DNA from: Pectobacterium araliae
GTDB lineage: Bacteria > Pseudomonadota > Gammaproteobacteria > Enterobacterales > Enterobacteriaceae
Direction of reading: 5' to 3'
DNA length: 64,000 nucleotides
Assembly (NCBI RefSeq): GCF_037076465.1
Contig: NZ_AP028908.1
Location: 2,356,001 to 2,420,000 of the forward strand
Part shown: in pieces, positions 29,242 to 38,747 of the stretch
How positions within the stretch are numbered: position 1 is the stretch's first letter
Layout of the letters: each line of letters starts with the position of its first letter
The notes under the pieces: generated by a model
Told to the model about the DNA's origin: nothing
The model's database searches: none
What the model saw: the letters and a program-made list of their open reading frames with translations, nothing else
Translations under genes and position numbers: made by a program

Positions 29242-30195
29242 ATGACGCAATCCCTACACACGTCTTCTCAGCAGCCACCGCTGAGCCAGGCACAGGAACC
29301 GCCATTGAACATTGTTCCCGCGCGTTATCCTTTCCGCTTTGCTGGCGCACTGTTTTCGCTGTTTATTTTTGCTGGGATTATTCAATCCATCGCGCTGAAC
29401 CCACGTTGGGAGTGGTCAGTCTTTGCCGAGTGGTTTTTTAATCCGGTAATCCTTACCGGACTGGGGCAAACGCTGCTGCTGACCGCGCTGGGCACATTAT
29501 TCAGCATTATTTTCGGCACCGCGCTGGCGCTGGCTCGCCTTTCGCCGTCTTATCTGCTTTCCACACTGTCGTGGCTGTATATCTGGCTGTTCCGGTCACT
29601 GCCGCTGATTCTGGTACTGATCATCCTTTACAACTTTTCTTATCTCTATGACGAGTTGGCGGTAGGCATTCCATTCACCTCCGTCGTCTTCCTGCGCTAT
29701 CCGACGATTGACCTGCTGGATCAATTTTCCGTCGCCGTGCTCGGCCTGACGCTGGTGCAATCCGCGTATACGGCGGAAATTATTCGCGGCGGTATTCTCG
29801 GTGTGGATGCCGGACAGTTTGAAGCTTCCGCCGCGCTCGGTCTGCCCGGCGGTCGTCGCACGGTGCGCATTATTCTGCCACAGGCGCTACGTTCCATTCT
29901 GCCCACCGGCTTCAACGAGATCATCAGTCTGGCGAAAGGCACGTCGATCGTTTACGTGCTGGCGCTACCAGAGCTGTTTTACACCGTTCAGGTTATCTAC
30001 AACCGTACGCAACAAGTGATTCCGCTGCTGATGGTCGCCACCATCTGGTATCTGCTGATCACCACGGTGCTCTCCATCGTCCAATACTATGTGGAACGCT
30101 ATGTGTCTCGCGGTGCGGTACGTGAAATGCCGCCCACACCGCGCCAGAGGTTCGTCCGTTTTCTGACGCGCAAGCGCGCACGTTCACTCACCTGA
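29242..30195 (+). CDS. ABC amino-acid permease (HisM type)
   Basis: This 317-residue inner-membrane permease has about six helices: SLFIFAGIIQSI, LGQTLLLTALGTLFSIIFG, WLYIWLFRSLPLILVLIIL and a C-terminal pair. The EAA loop that docks on the ATPase reads EASAALGLPGGRRTVRIILPQALRSILP in part. A single permease gene suggests a homodimer. The start may be 29230 or 29242; neither has a strong site. It is in operon with the binding proteins and the ATPase 16 bases on. Confidence 0.88.
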   Translation: MTQSLHTSSQQPPLSQAQEPPLNIVPARYPFRFAGALFSLFIFAGIIQSIALNPRWEWSVFAEWFFNPVILTGLGQTLLLTALGTLFSIIFGTALALARLSPSYLLSTLSWLYIWLFRSLPLILVLIILYNFSYLYDELAVGIPFTSVVFLRYPTIDLLDQFSVAVLGLTLVQSAYTAEIIRGGILGVDAGQFEASAALGLPGGRRTVRIILPQALRSILPTGFNEIISLAKGTSIVYVLALPELFYTVQVIYNRTQQVIPLLMVATIWYLLITTVLSIVQYYVERYVSRGAVREMPPTPRQRFVRFLTRKRARSLT

Positions 30196-30210
30196 TTTTG
30201 GAGATTCACG

Positions 30211-31035
30211 ATGTCTGAAGCTATCGACTACTTTGCACACGCACGTGCCACCACGCCGCCACAGACAGAAAGCGCGCGTGGGCTGATCGAGATCCGCAAT
30301 GTGGGAAAACATTTTGGTCAGCATAAAGCGCTGGAGGACATCAATCTGACGCTGGCACCCGGCTCCGTCACGGTGATCCTTGGTCCATCGGGTTCGGGGA
30401 AATCCACGCTGCTGCGCACGATTAACCATCTTGAGCGCGTGGATGAGGGCTTTATCCGCATTGATGGCGACTACATCGGCTACCGGCGCAAAGGGAATAC
30501 GCTTTATGAATTGAAAGAAAAGGACGTGCTACGTCAGCGCATCAACGTCGGTTATGTGTTCCAGAATTTTAACCTGTTCCCGCATCTTTCCGTGTTGGAA
30601 AACATCATTGAAGCCCCGCTAGCGCATAGGCTGTACTCACGCCAGGAAGCGGAAGATGCCGCCTTTACCCTACTGGAAAGTGTCGGACTTCGTCATAAAG
30701 CGCACTCTTATCCGCGCCACCTTTCCGGTGGTCAGCAGCAGCGTGTCGCGATTGCCCGTGCGCTGGCACTCAAGCCGAAAGTGATGCTGTTTGATGAACC
30801 GACGTCCGCGCTCGATCCCGAACTGGTCGGCGAAGTGCTGGATGTGATCAAATCGCTCGCCCGTTCCGGCGTGACGCTGGTTGTCGTCACACATGAAATC
30901 GGCTTCGCCCGCGAAGTCGCCGATCGCGTGGTGTTTATGGTGGATGGCAAAATTGTCGAAAGCGGGGATTCCTGGCAGGTATTGAACCATCCCCGTCACC
31001 CACGGACGATCAATTTTTTGAATAAGGTGTTGTGA
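30211..31035 (+). CDS. ABC amino-acid importer ATPase
   Basis: This 274-residue ATPase carries Walker [12 protein letters not shown]-loop [11 protein letters not shown], signature [15 protein letters not shown], Walker [15 protein letters not shown] and switch VVTHEIGFA. It is of the polar amino-acid (GlnQ/TcyN) type, with an N-terminal extension of about 25 residues. It is the last gene of the sulfur-compound operon. A hairpin lies shortly downstream. Confidence 0.93.
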   Translation: MSEAIDYFAHARATTPPQTESARGLIEIRNVGKHFGQHKALEDINLTLAPGSVTVILGPSGSGKSTLLRTINHLERVDEGFIRIDGDYIGYRRKGNTLYELKEKDVLRQRINVGYVFQNFNLFPHLSVLENIIEAPLAHRLYSRQEAEDAAFTLLESVGLRHKAHSYPRHLSGGQQQRVAIARALALKPKVMLFDEPTSALDPELVGEVLDVIKSLARSGVTLVVVTHEIGFAREVADRVVFMVDGKIVESGDSWQVLNHPRHPRTINFLNKVL

Positions 31036-31068
31036 GGTAATACAAGGCCAGTTATCAATTGAAAATCA

Positions 31069-31095
31069 ATCAGGCTCTCTGTGAGTGAGCCTGAT
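31069..31095. terminator. Hairpin between convergent genes
   Basis: ATCAGGCTC and GAGCCTGAT form a nine-base stem with a nine-base loop between the ATPase gene and the convergent hypothetical gene. T runs are weak on both sides, so its efficiency is uncertain. Confidence 0.45.
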
Positions 31096-31113
31096 GAGAT
31101 GGTGCATAAATCA

Positions 31114-31563
31114 TTATTTTCCGAGTAGTGCCGCAGTAGACGGACTGCTGTAAACCTGAATCATCACGCTTTTATCCGTATCAAACGTCGCAACCGTCAC
31201 AACGTCCTTAGTGCCCGCCGCTCGCCAGCATTCAGCCTCAACATCGCAACGATCCTGCTTCTCATAACCCATTGACGTCAGATAAGTGTGAACCTTGCTG
31301 GTATCTTCAGTACCATAGAAGTTCATCGTCCAGACTTTAGCTTCCGGGCCCGTTACGTTTGAAAAATTGAAGTCATAGCGATCGGTAATACGTGGCATTG
31401 CTTTTAGAAAATCGGGGGTATAGAACGCATATTCCCTTTTGTCCTGCTCGGTATAATGTGCACTTCCAGCAAAATTCATTTTGATGTAGGGCCATAGAGA
31501 ACCGACCGCAACAGCAATAACGGTGATGCCAAGCACGGAAAAAATTTTCAACGATCTACTCAT
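31114..31563 (-). CDS. Membrane-anchored hypothetical protein
   Basis: A 149-residue protein with one N-terminal membrane helix (about residues 7-27) and a probably periplasmic domain. That domain has two cysteines close together (DRCDVEAECW), likely a disulfide. No family recognised. Its ATG overlaps the stop of the preceding frame (ATGA), so it is co-translated with the frameshifted gene upstream and may work with it. Confidence 0.65.
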   Translation of the reverse strand: MSRSLKIFSVLGITVIAVAVGSLWPYIKMNFAGSAHYTEQDKREYAFYTPDFLKAMPRITDRYDFNFSNVTGPEAKVWTMNFYGTEDTSKVHTYLTSMGYEKQDRCDVEAECWRAAGTKDVVTVATFDTDKSVMIQVYSSPSTAALLGK

Positions 31564-32263
31564 AGCCCTAATGTCCTGTTTTTCGCTGAGTCGATAAAAG
31601 ACCCATCGCGACTGGCGAAACTTACATTTCCAGATTCGAAATCATTGTAGGGCGAGACCACCTGCATAAATGGTGGTAAAACACCCCTGTGGGGTCTGGC
31701 ATTGTTGGGAAATCGTTCAGGGTCGGGAAAAAGGAGTGGCGTGAATTTATCATTTTTGAAAGAACCGATCTTGCCGTGATAATCCCATCGTTTAAGTGCT
31801 TCTTCCCTGCTAACAGGGCGAAGCATGGGGAAAGGATTTTGAATAGACACTACACGGTAAAAACCCAGCAAATCGGAAACCAAGTCCTCACCGCTGAATC
31901 CACTGTCTGTCACGAGGTTATTGGGAAATGAGTCTTGGAAAGCTTCAAATTTCTGGGCCACCGCCATCATCATTGCCAGCGCAATGCTGAGTCTCTCATG
32001 TTGCGGACGCCCTTTTTTGATTCGCCAGGTAATAAATTTCCCAGAGCGAATGATGCGGTAAGGGTCCGCATACTCTGTGAATAGGTAACATTGTAGCGCT
32101 CTTGTCCTGATTCCTCACCCTGATTAATTTTGCTGAGAAGGTTTCTAATGTCCGTACCTTGCGCATGGCCGAGGTCGATCCATCCCAAGACTTCGGTATA
32201 TACCAAGCCGCCCTTTGAAGCGGCGGCTTTACTGCCATCCAGTATTTCGTAGCGTTTACTCAT
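31560..32263 (-). pseudogene. Conserved hypothetical gene split by a 2-base insertion near 31992
   Basis: Two minus frames look like one protein of about 233 residues. The first (32263-31970) reads MSKRYEILDGSKAAASKGG, then VLGWIDLGHAQGTDIRNLL. The second (31973-31560) reads KFEAFQDSFP, TDSGFSGEDLVSDLLGFYRVV and RWDYHGKIGSFKND. At the join the message has AGAGAC where AGAC would give MRLSIALAMMMAVAQKFE in one frame. A GA duplication in the run is the simplest cause. It could be a real mutation or an assembly error. The family is unnamed to me; the TDSGFS-EDLVS and DLGHA motifs are distinctive. Confidence 0.6.
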
Positions 32264-32392
32264 CCTTAAGTTCCCTTTCCTTTTTAGCTGAAGATACACA
32301 AAGAAATTATCCTCTTAAGACTGTATTTTACACAACTTCTTCGTTCGGCCTGAAACTTTTGTCCTGTCGGCGTAGGGTTAAAGTAATCACAT

Positions 32393-33091
32393 TCAAATTG
32401 CCACCAGCCCCCGCACGCCGTCCTGTTCCATCGTTTCTCCTCGTCCACGCTGGATGATTTCCCCACGGGACATCACCAGATAGCTGTCTGCCAGCTCGGC
32501 GGCGAAGTCGTAAAATTGCTCGACCAGCAGGATCGCCATGTCACCGCGCTGCGCCAATTGACGGATTACCGCCCCAATCTCTTTAATTACCGATGGCTGT
32601 ATCCCTTCTGTCGGCTCATCCAAAATTAACAATTGTGGTTTGCAGGCCAGCGCGCGTCCAATCGCCAATTGTTGCTGTTGCCCACCGGACAAATCGCCGC
32701 CGCGCCGCTGTTTCATCTCATCCAATACGGGAAAAAGTTGGTAGATCTCATCTGGCACCTGTCGCGCTTGTTTGCCCGGAAAACGCGATAGTCCCATCAG
32801 CAAATTTTCCTCCACCGTCAGGCGAGGAAAAATTTCCCGCCCCTGCGGCACGTAAGCAATGCCCGCCTGCACGCGCTGATAAGGTTTACGCGTATTGATC
32901 GCTTCACCCTGCCAGCGGATCGTGCCGGATTTTGCCGGAATCAGCCCCATCAGACATTTCAGCAGCGTGGTTTTTCCCACACCGTTGCGCCCTAACAGGC
33001 AGGTAATCTCGCCAGGGTTTACCTCAAAAGACAAGCCGCGCAGGATATGACTACCGCCGTAATATTGATTCAGTTCTGAAATTTCTAACAT
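32393..33091 (-). CDS. urtE: Urea ABC transporter ATPase UrtE
   Basis: This 232-residue ATPase of the LivF type has Walker A GRNGVGKTTL, signature LSGGQQQQLAIGRAL, Walker B LLILDEPTEGIQPSVI and YVPQGREIFPRLTVEENL. The PTEGIQPSVI and EQFYDFA wording is characteristic of UrtE. It pairs with UrtD to power the UrtBC permease. It is the last gene of the urea operon. Its ATG lies one base after the urtD stop; a longer frame from 33115 would overlap urtD. Confidence 0.93.
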   Translation of the reverse strand: MLEISELNQYYGGSHILRGLSFEVNPGEITCLLGRNGVGKTTLLKCLMGLIPAKSGTIRWQGEAINTRKPYQRVQAGIAYVPQGREIFPRLTVEENLLMGLSRFPGKQARQVPDEIYQLFPVLDEMKQRRGGDLSGGQQQQLAIGRALACKPQLLILDEPTEGIQPSVIKEIGAVIRQLAQRGDMAILLVEQFYDFAAELADSYLVMSRGEIIQRGRGETMEQDGVRGLVAI

Positions 33092-33092
33092 G

Positions 33093-33929
33093 TTAGCGCC
33101 CCAGATAAACGTCAATCACCTGCTCGTTAGCCTGCACCTCGCGTAGCGATCCTTCTGCCAGCACCTGTCCCTGATGTAACACCGTAACGTGATCGGCAAT
33201 GCTCTCGACAAAGCCCATATCGTGCTCCACCACCATCAGCGAATGTTTGCCTGCCAGACTGCGGAACAGCTCGGCGGTATAGGCAGTTTCTGCATCGGTC
33301 ATCCCTGCGGCGGGTTCATCGAGCAACAGCAGATGAGGTTCCTGCACCAGCAGCATACCGATCTCCAGAAACTGTTTTTGTCCATGCGACAGTAATCCCG
33401 CAGATCGTTGCCGTTCATGACCGAGCCGCAACAGTGCCAGCGTGTCGTCAATCCGATCACGTTGTTCGCCATTCAGTCTGGCACGCAAGCTTGCCCATAC
33501 CGATTTATCGGTTTTCAGTGCGATTTCGAGGTTTTCGAACACCGTCAGCGCTTCAAACACCGTCGGTTTTTGGAATTTCCGCCCTATTCCCACGCGGGCA
33601 ATATCCACTGGCGATAGCGTCGTCAGGTCAGTGAACTGATCGTAAAACACCTTACCTTTATCCGGTCGCGTTTTACCGGTAATTACATCCATCAGCGTCG
33701 TTTTCCCCGCGCCGTTAGGGCCAATGATGCAGCGCAGTTCCCCCACACCAATCTGCAACGAGAGGTCGGTGAGCGCCCGAAAGCCGTCAAAACTGACATT
33801 AATCTTGTCGAGTTGCAGCACTGGGTCGGTCTGGTGTCGATGGCGATCTGACGGGTGTCGCTGGGCAAACTGGGTCGGTGAAGCAGCCGTTGGTGCAGCT
33901 ACTGAGGGTACAAATACAGACTCAGTCAT
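33093..33929 (-). CDS. urtD: Urea ABC transporter ATPase UrtD
   Basis: This 278-residue LivG-type ATPase has Walker A GPNGAGKTTL, the GRKFQKPTVFEALTVFENLEIAL segment typical of UrtD, signature LLSHGQKQFLEIGMLL, Walker B LLLLDEPAAGMTDAE and VVEHDMGFVE. The signature reads LSHGQKQ, the usual UrtD form. The N-terminal 35 residues are low-complexity (Ala/Thr/Pro) and precede the conserved LQLDKINVSFDGF. It overlaps the urtC stop by eight bases. Confidence 0.93.
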   Translation of the reverse strand: MTESVFVPSVAAPTAASPTQFAQRHPSDRHRHQTDPVLQLDKINVSFDGFRALTDLSLQIGVGELRCIIGPNGAGKTTLMDVITGKTRPDKGKVFYDQFTDLTTLSPVDIARVGIGRKFQKPTVFEALTVFENLEIALKTDKSVWASLRARLNGEQRDRIDDTLALLRLGHERQRSAGLLSHGQKQFLEIGMLLVQEPHLLLLDEPAAGMTDAETAYTAELFRSLAGKHSLMVVEHDMGFVESIADHVTVLHQGQVLAEGSLREVQANEQVIDVYLGR

Positions 33930-35010
33930 GTTTCTTCCTCCTCAACAATCCAATCACCCCGCGCGGCAAAAACAGTGTGACGAGAATAAACATCAGCCCC
34001 AAAAAGAACAGCCAGTATTCGGGAAAGGCCACGGTAAACCAGCTTTTCGCCCCGTTGACGATCCCCGCCCCAAGCAGCGGGCCGATTAGCGTTCCTCGGC
34101 CACCTAACGCAACCCAGATCGCCGCCTCGATGGAGTTCGTTGGCGACATTTCGCTAGGATTGATGATGCCAACTTGTGGCACATACAGCGCCCCCGCCAG
34201 GCCACACAGCACGGCAGAAAGCGTCCAGACAAACAGCTTGAAGCCTTTCGGATCGTAGCCGCAAAACATCAGACGGTTTTCCGCATCGCGCACCGCCGTC
34301 AACACGCGGCCAAATTTACTGCGTGCCAGCGCAAATCCCACCAGCAGGCTGGCAGCCAGCAGCAATACGGTGGCAACAAACAGTCCAATGCGCGTACCCG
34401 TAGCCGTAATAGGGAAACCCAGTAGCGTGGTAAAGCCGGTAAATCCGTTATTACCCCCAAAGCCCGTTTCGTTACGGAAGAACAGCAGCATCCCCGCGTA
34501 GGTCAACGCCTGCGTCATGATTGAGAAATAAACGCCCTTGATTTTGGAGCGAAAGGCGAACCAGCCGAACACAAACGCCAGCACGCCCGGCACCAATACG
34601 ATCAGGCACAGCGTCCAGGCAAAATACTGCGTTCCCGCCCAGAACCACGGTAGCTCCGTCCATGAAAGGAATGACATAAACGCGGGCATCCCCTCACCCG
34701 CAGCCTGCCGCATCAGGTACACGCCCATCGCATAGCCGCCCAGGGCGAAAAACAGGCCGTGACCGAGCGACAGCAGCCCGGCATAGCCCCACACCAGATC
34801 CAGCGCAACGGCGACAATCGCATAGCACAGGATTTTGCCGATGAGCGTCAGCGTATAAGTAGAGATTGCTAGCGGATGCTCTGCGGGTAACAGCGCAAAA
34901 AACGGCAGGATCAGCAAAGCCAATAGTAGCGTCGAACCAAGGCCAAGTATGAGTCGCGGCGCGCGCTGCGTCAGCGTTATCGTCATAGGTTGCGTAATAG
35001 GTTGCGTCAT
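33922..35010 (-). CDS. urtC: Urea ABC transporter permease UrtC
   Basis: A 362-residue LivM-like permease with about ten membrane helices. Signatures include LDLVWGYAGLLSLGHGLFFALGGYAMGVYLM, FGGNNGFTGF, NRLMFCGYDPKGFKLFVW and AIWVALGGRGTLIGPLLGA. The urea-specific GGNNGFT and GYDP features support UrtC rather than a branched-chain amino-acid permease. Its start overlaps the urtB stop by one base. Confidence 0.93.
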   Translation of the reverse strand: MTQPITQPMTITLTQRAPRLILGLGSTLLLALLILPFFALLPAEHPLAISTYTLTLIGKILCYAIVAVALDLVWGYAGLLSLGHGLFFALGGYAMGVYLMRQAAGEGMPAFMSFLSWTELPWFWAGTQYFAWTLCLIVLVPGVLAFVFGWFAFRSKIKGVYFSIMTQALTYAGMLLFFRNETGFGGNNGFTGFTTLLGFPITATGTRIGLFVATVLLLAASLLVGFALARSKFGRVLTAVRDAENRLMFCGYDPKGFKLFVWTLSAVLCGLAGALYVPQVGIINPSEMSPTNSIEAAIWVALGGRGTLIGPLLGAGIVNGAKSWFTVAFPEYWLFFLGLMFILVTLFLPRGVIGLLRRKKHD

Positions 35011-36584
35011 CAGTCAATCACCCGTCCTTTGAATGCAAACAGCCCCTGTGGCCGTTTCTGAATAAACAGCACGATCAGTACCAGAATGACGATTTTGCCC
35101 AGCACCGCACCGATCTGCGGTTCCAGCACTTTGTTAAGGATGCCAAGACTGAACGCGGCCACCACCGTCCCGGCAAGCTGTCCGACACCGCCCAGCACGA
35201 CGACGAGAAATGAATCGATGATGTAACCCTGTCCTAACTCCGGTCCAACGTTGCCCAGTTGCGACAGCGCTACGCCGCCCAATCCAGCGATGCCAGAGCC
35301 CAAACCAAAAGCCAGCATATCCACACGTCCGGTTGGCACGCCGCAGCAATCCGCCATCGCGCGGTTTTGCGTCACCGCCCGCACATTCATGCCAAGGCGG
35401 GTTTTATTGAGGAGTAGCCAGGTCAGCAGCAGTACGCCAAGCACAAACAGGATCACCGCGATGCGGTTATACGGCAGCACCAGATTTGGCAACAACCGCA
35501 GCCCGCCGGACAACCAGGCGGGGTTTGCTACTTCCAGATTCTGCGTCCCGAACAGCATCCGCACCAGTTGGATTAGCATCAGGCTAATCCCCCAGGTTGC
35601 CAGCAGCGTTTCCAGCGGACGACCATACAGATGGCGAATCACCGTGCGCTCCAGCGCCATGCCGACACCCGCAGTGATAAAAAAGGCGACAGGTAACGCT
35701 AGCAGCGGATAGTACGCCAGCCAGTCGGGAGCAAACTGCTGGCACAGCGACTGCACCAGCCAGGTTGAATACGCGCCCAACATCAGCATTTCACCGTGTG
35801 CCATGTTGATCACGCCCAGTAACCCGTAGGTGATCGCCAGCCCCAATGCCGCCAACAGCAAAATAGAGCCGAGCGACAGTCCAGTAAATGCTTGCCCGAG
35901 CAGATCGCCGACGATCAAACTTTGTTTAATCTGATCCAAACTCTCCTGCGCGGCCGCACGCACGCCGGTATCTGGTTCATTCTGTGCCTGCGTCAACGGC
36001 TGTAACAGTGCCTGCATGTGCGGATCACCGGTCTGCCCTAAGCGTTTGACCGCGTCAAGACGCACCAGCGGATCGGCGCCGCTTAACTGCCGAGTGGCAA
36101 TAGCAACATTCAGCGCATCGTGCACCTGTGCGTCTTTCTCTACCCCAAGGCGTTGCACCAGTAGCGGCAGTTGTTCCGCACTGCTGTCGCTTTGTAATTG
36201 CCGCACCGCACTCAGGCGAGTGGTCGCGTCATCACTGACTAACTGGTGCGAGGCCAGTGCGGTAGCAATCAGCACGCGCAGGCGGTTATTCATAAACAGT
36301 TTTTTGGTCGTACCAACGGGTTCCGCGTTCCCGTCCAGCGGCGTTAATGTGCCCTGAACATCCTTAAACAGTTGCTGGTTCCGATCCATCACCACCGCTT
36401 CATCGCGCAATGCCTGTAGCAACGGTAAGCGTGCAGGTTCTGGCGCTGCGGCCCATTGTTGCAACAGTTCAGCCTGCTGCGTACGGCTGCCAGCGGCGAA
36501 ATCAGCCGCAGGCCCGGCCTGTACCAGCAGGGGAAACATCAGACACAGCGACAGTACAAACGTAGATAATCGATGACTCATCAT
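35010..36584 (-). CDS. urtB: Urea ABC transporter permease UrtB
   Basis: This 524-residue protein has a signal peptide (MMSHRLSTFVLSLCLMFPLL, end near VQA), a periplasmic helical-repeat region of about 200 residues, and a LivH-type membrane domain. The membrane part contains ITYGLLGVINMAHGEMLMLGAYSTW, TRLGMNVRAVTQNRAMADCCG and FLVVVLGGVGQLAGT. This long N-terminal extension is usual in bacterial UrtB. I start at the ATG at 36584, behind GCGGAC; the frame opens 63 codons earlier without a signal. Confidence 0.92.
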   Translation of the reverse strand: MMSHRLSTFVLSLCLMFPLLVQAGPAADFAAGSRTQQAELLQQWAAAPEPARLPLLQALRDEAVVMDRNQQLFKDVQGTLTPLDGNAEPVGTTKKLFMNNRLRVLIATALASHQLVSDDATTRLSAVRQLQSDSSAEQLPLLVQRLGVEKDAQVHDALNVAIATRQLSGADPLVRLDAVKRLGQTGDPHMQALLQPLTQAQNEPDTGVRAAAQESLDQIKQSLIVGDLLGQAFTGLSLGSILLLAALGLAITYGLLGVINMAHGEMLMLGAYSTWLVQSLCQQFAPDWLAYYPLLALPVAFFITAGVGMALERTVIRHLYGRPLETLLATWGISLMLIQLVRMLFGTQNLEVANPAWLSGGLRLLPNLVLPYNRIAVILFVLGVLLLTWLLLNKTRLGMNVRAVTQNRAMADCCGVPTGRVDMLAFGLGSGIAGLGGVALSQLGNVGPELGQGYIIDSFLVVVLGGVGQLAGTVVAAFSLGILNKVLEPQIGAVLGKIVILVLIVLFIQKRPQGLFAFKGRVID

Positions 36585-36657
36585 CGCAATGTCCGCCATA
36601 TAAGAGAGAGAGGGTATCCCCGTCCGACATGTTGGACGGGGCGTGTAGAGACGACGT

Positions 36658-37926
36658 TTACTGTGCGGCTTTGATTGGATGATCGGGTTTCTTATCATTA
36701 CCAGCGATGTACGGACTCCACGGCTGAGCGCGAACCGGTTTATCCGTCTGCCAGACCACGTTGAACTGGCCATTTTCTTCTATTTCGCCAATCATCACTG
36801 GCTTATGCAGATGGTGGTTGGTACTGTCCATCGTCAGCGTAAAGCCATCCGGTGCGGCAAAAGTTTGCCCCGCCATGGCGGCGCGCACTTTATCCACGTC
36901 CGTAGTGCCCGCTTTCTCTGCCGCCTGCGCCCACATATGAATACCGACATAGGTGGCTTCCATTGGGTCGTTAGTCACCACCGTCCCCGCATTCGGCAGG
37001 TTTTTCGCTTTGGCATAGGCCTTGTAAGCGTCCACGAAGTCGGCATTGGTGGGGTTATCTACCGATTCAAAATAGTTCCATGCCGCCAAATGGCCGACCA
37101 GCGGTTTGGTATCGATGCCGCGCAGTTCTTCTTCCCCCACCGAGAATGCGACAACGGGCACGTCGGTCGCTTTGATGCCCTGATTCGCCAGTTCTTTATA
37201 GAACGGTACGTTGGAATCGCCGTTAATGGTGGAAACCACCGCCGTTTTACCGCCCGTCGAGAATTTCTTGATGTTGGAAACGATGGTCTGATAATCGCTG
37301 TGGCCGAACGGCGTATAAACCTCCTCGATATCCTTGTCCTGCACACCTTTGGCATGCAAGAACGCACGCAGGATCTTGTTGGTGGTACGCGGATACACAT
37401 AGTCAGTACCCAGCAGGAAGAAACGCTTCGCCGCCCCGCCATCTTCACTCATCAGGTATTCCACCGCGGGGATCGCCTGCTGATTAGGTGCCGCTCCGGT
37501 ATAGAACACGTTCGGCGACATCTCTTCCCCCTCATACTGCACCGGGTAGAACAGCAAACCGTTCAGTTCCTCAAACACTGGCAGCACCGATTTACGTGAC
37601 ACCGATGTCCAGCCGCCGAACACCACCGCCGCTTTATCTTGCGTCAGCAACTGACGTGCTTTTTCGGCAAACAGCGGCCAGTTTGACGCCGGATCGACCA
37701 CCACTGGCTCCAGTTTTTTACCTAGCACTCCGCCTTTGGCATTGATTTCATCAATGGCCATCAGCGCCACATCCTTCAGCGGCGTTTCCGAAATCGCCAT
37801 CGTGCCGGACAGCGAATGCATAATGCCGACTTTGATGGTCTCCGCCGCCTGCACGCTCCAGGTTAGCCCCATACCCACTACCGTCGCGGAAAGCGCAAAA
37901 ACTTTTAGCAATGAACGTCTTTTCAT
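36658..37926 (-). CDS. urtA: Urea ABC transporter substrate-binding protein UrtA
   Basis: This 422-residue periplasmic protein has a signal peptide ending SVQA-AET and a type-1 binding fold: KVGIMHSLSGTMAISETPLKDVALMAIDEINAKGG, VVFGGWTSVSRKSVLPVFEELNGLLFYPVQYEGEE, and FLLGTDYVYPRTTNKI. The GWTSVSRKSV and FYPVQYEG-E blocks are diagnostic of UrtA and its amide-binding relatives. Its ATG overlaps the regulator stop (ATGA). It delivers urea to UrtBC. Confidence 0.94.
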   Translation of the reverse strand: MKRRSLLKVFALSATVVGMGLTWSVQAAETIKVGIMHSLSGTMAISETPLKDVALMAIDEINAKGGVLGKKLEPVVVDPASNWPLFAEKARQLLTQDKAAVVFGGWTSVSRKSVLPVFEELNGLLFYPVQYEGEEMSPNVFYTGAAPNQQAIPAVEYLMSEDGGAAKRFFLLGTDYVYPRTTNKILRAFLHAKGVQDKDIEEVYTPFGHSDYQTIVSNIKKFSTGGKTAVVSTINGDSNVPFYKELANQGIKATDVPVVAFSVGEEELRGIDTKPLVGHLAAWNYFESVDNPTNADFVDAYKAYAKAKNLPNAGTVVTNDPMEATYVGIHMWAQAAEKAGTTDVDKVRAAMAGQTFAAPDGFTLTMDSTNHHLHKPVMIGEIEENGQFNVVWQTDKPVRAQPWSPYIAGNDKKPDHPIKAAQ

Positions 37927-38711
37927 TTATTAGCCCTTAAGTCATGTTGAGTGAGAATGGAATCATGTGATGCGTTAGATGAAACGGATTCAACGGAAGC
38001 CAATTCAGTTGGAACCGATTGAGGTCGCGCCTGCTGTAGCATGTGCAAGGTAATTTTCCTAACTTCAGCCTTACTGACGGCAATGTGGTCGATCAGAATG
38101 CGCTGCGCCTCCTCGGTGTGTTGTTGCAATATCGCCAGCAGAATCTGGGCGTGCTCTTTATAGGTCGCATCGATGCGATCTTCTCGGGTGAAGTCGAGGC
38201 GGCGAATAATGCGAATTTTCTCCGTCAGTTCACCGTGAACGCGCGCCATTTCGCTATTGCCCGCCGCCGCAACCAGCCCCCGATGAAACGCTTCGTCGTA
38301 ACGGGAGACGATCTTGCCCTCATCCAGACGCGGTTCCTCAATCCAGAAACGTTTCAGGTCAGCCAGTAACTCAGCACAGCGCCCCGGCGGTATTCCACAT
38401 AGTCGCCGAGTGGCTTCGCGCTCCAGCACAATGCGGAAGTCATATAGCTCTTCAAAATAGGCGAAATCAAACGGACGAACCTGCCAGCCGCTGCGAAAAT
38501 AGACTTCGACATACCCTTCCCGCTCCAGCCAGAACAATGCCTGACGCACCGGGGTACGACTGACCGACATCCGCTCAGCAATCTCATTTTCACTAAAGCG
38601 ATCCCCCGGCATGAGTCGAAAATCGAAAATGTCGTTTTTCAGCGCCTGATACACCCGCTCTGCCAGTGCTTCCGGGCGATCTTTATTACTTTTCTGTGTA
38701 CCTGTTCGCAT
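37923..38711 (-). CDS. GntR-family (FadR/FCD) regulator of urea utilisation
   Basis: This 262-residue regulator has an N-terminal winged helix (ENEIAERMSVSRTPVRQALFWLEREGYVEV) and a C-terminal FCD ligand domain (YDFRIVLEREATRRLCG, YDEAFHRGLVAAAGNSEMARVHGELTEKIRIIRR), with the metal-binding Asp and His of that fold. It is encoded inside the operon, 36 bases after the urea carboxylase stop and overlapping urtA. It probably controls the operon through the GntR-like site at 44173. Confidence 0.88.
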   Translation of the reverse strand: MRTGTQKSNKDRPEALAERVYQALKNDIFDFRLMPGDRFSENEIAERMSVSRTPVRQALFWLEREGYVEVYFRSGWQVRPFDFAYFEELYDFRIVLEREATRRLCGIPPGRCAELLADLKRFWIEEPRLDEGKIVSRYDEAFHRGLVAAAGNSEMARVHGELTEKIRIIRRLDFTREDRIDATYKEHAQILLAILQQHTEEAQRILIDHIAVSKAEVRKITLHMLQQARPQSVPTELASVESVSSNASHDSILTQHDLRANK

Positions 38712-38747
38712 CGTTTTCTCCGTCTCGCCGTTTATTCCAGCCAGTTC

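Noticed and set aside
36679..37599. Long plus-strand frame of 306 codons opposite urtA
   Set aside because: It is the antisense of a well-recognised urea-binding protein gene, with His/Arg-rich text of no family; a codon-bias shadow.
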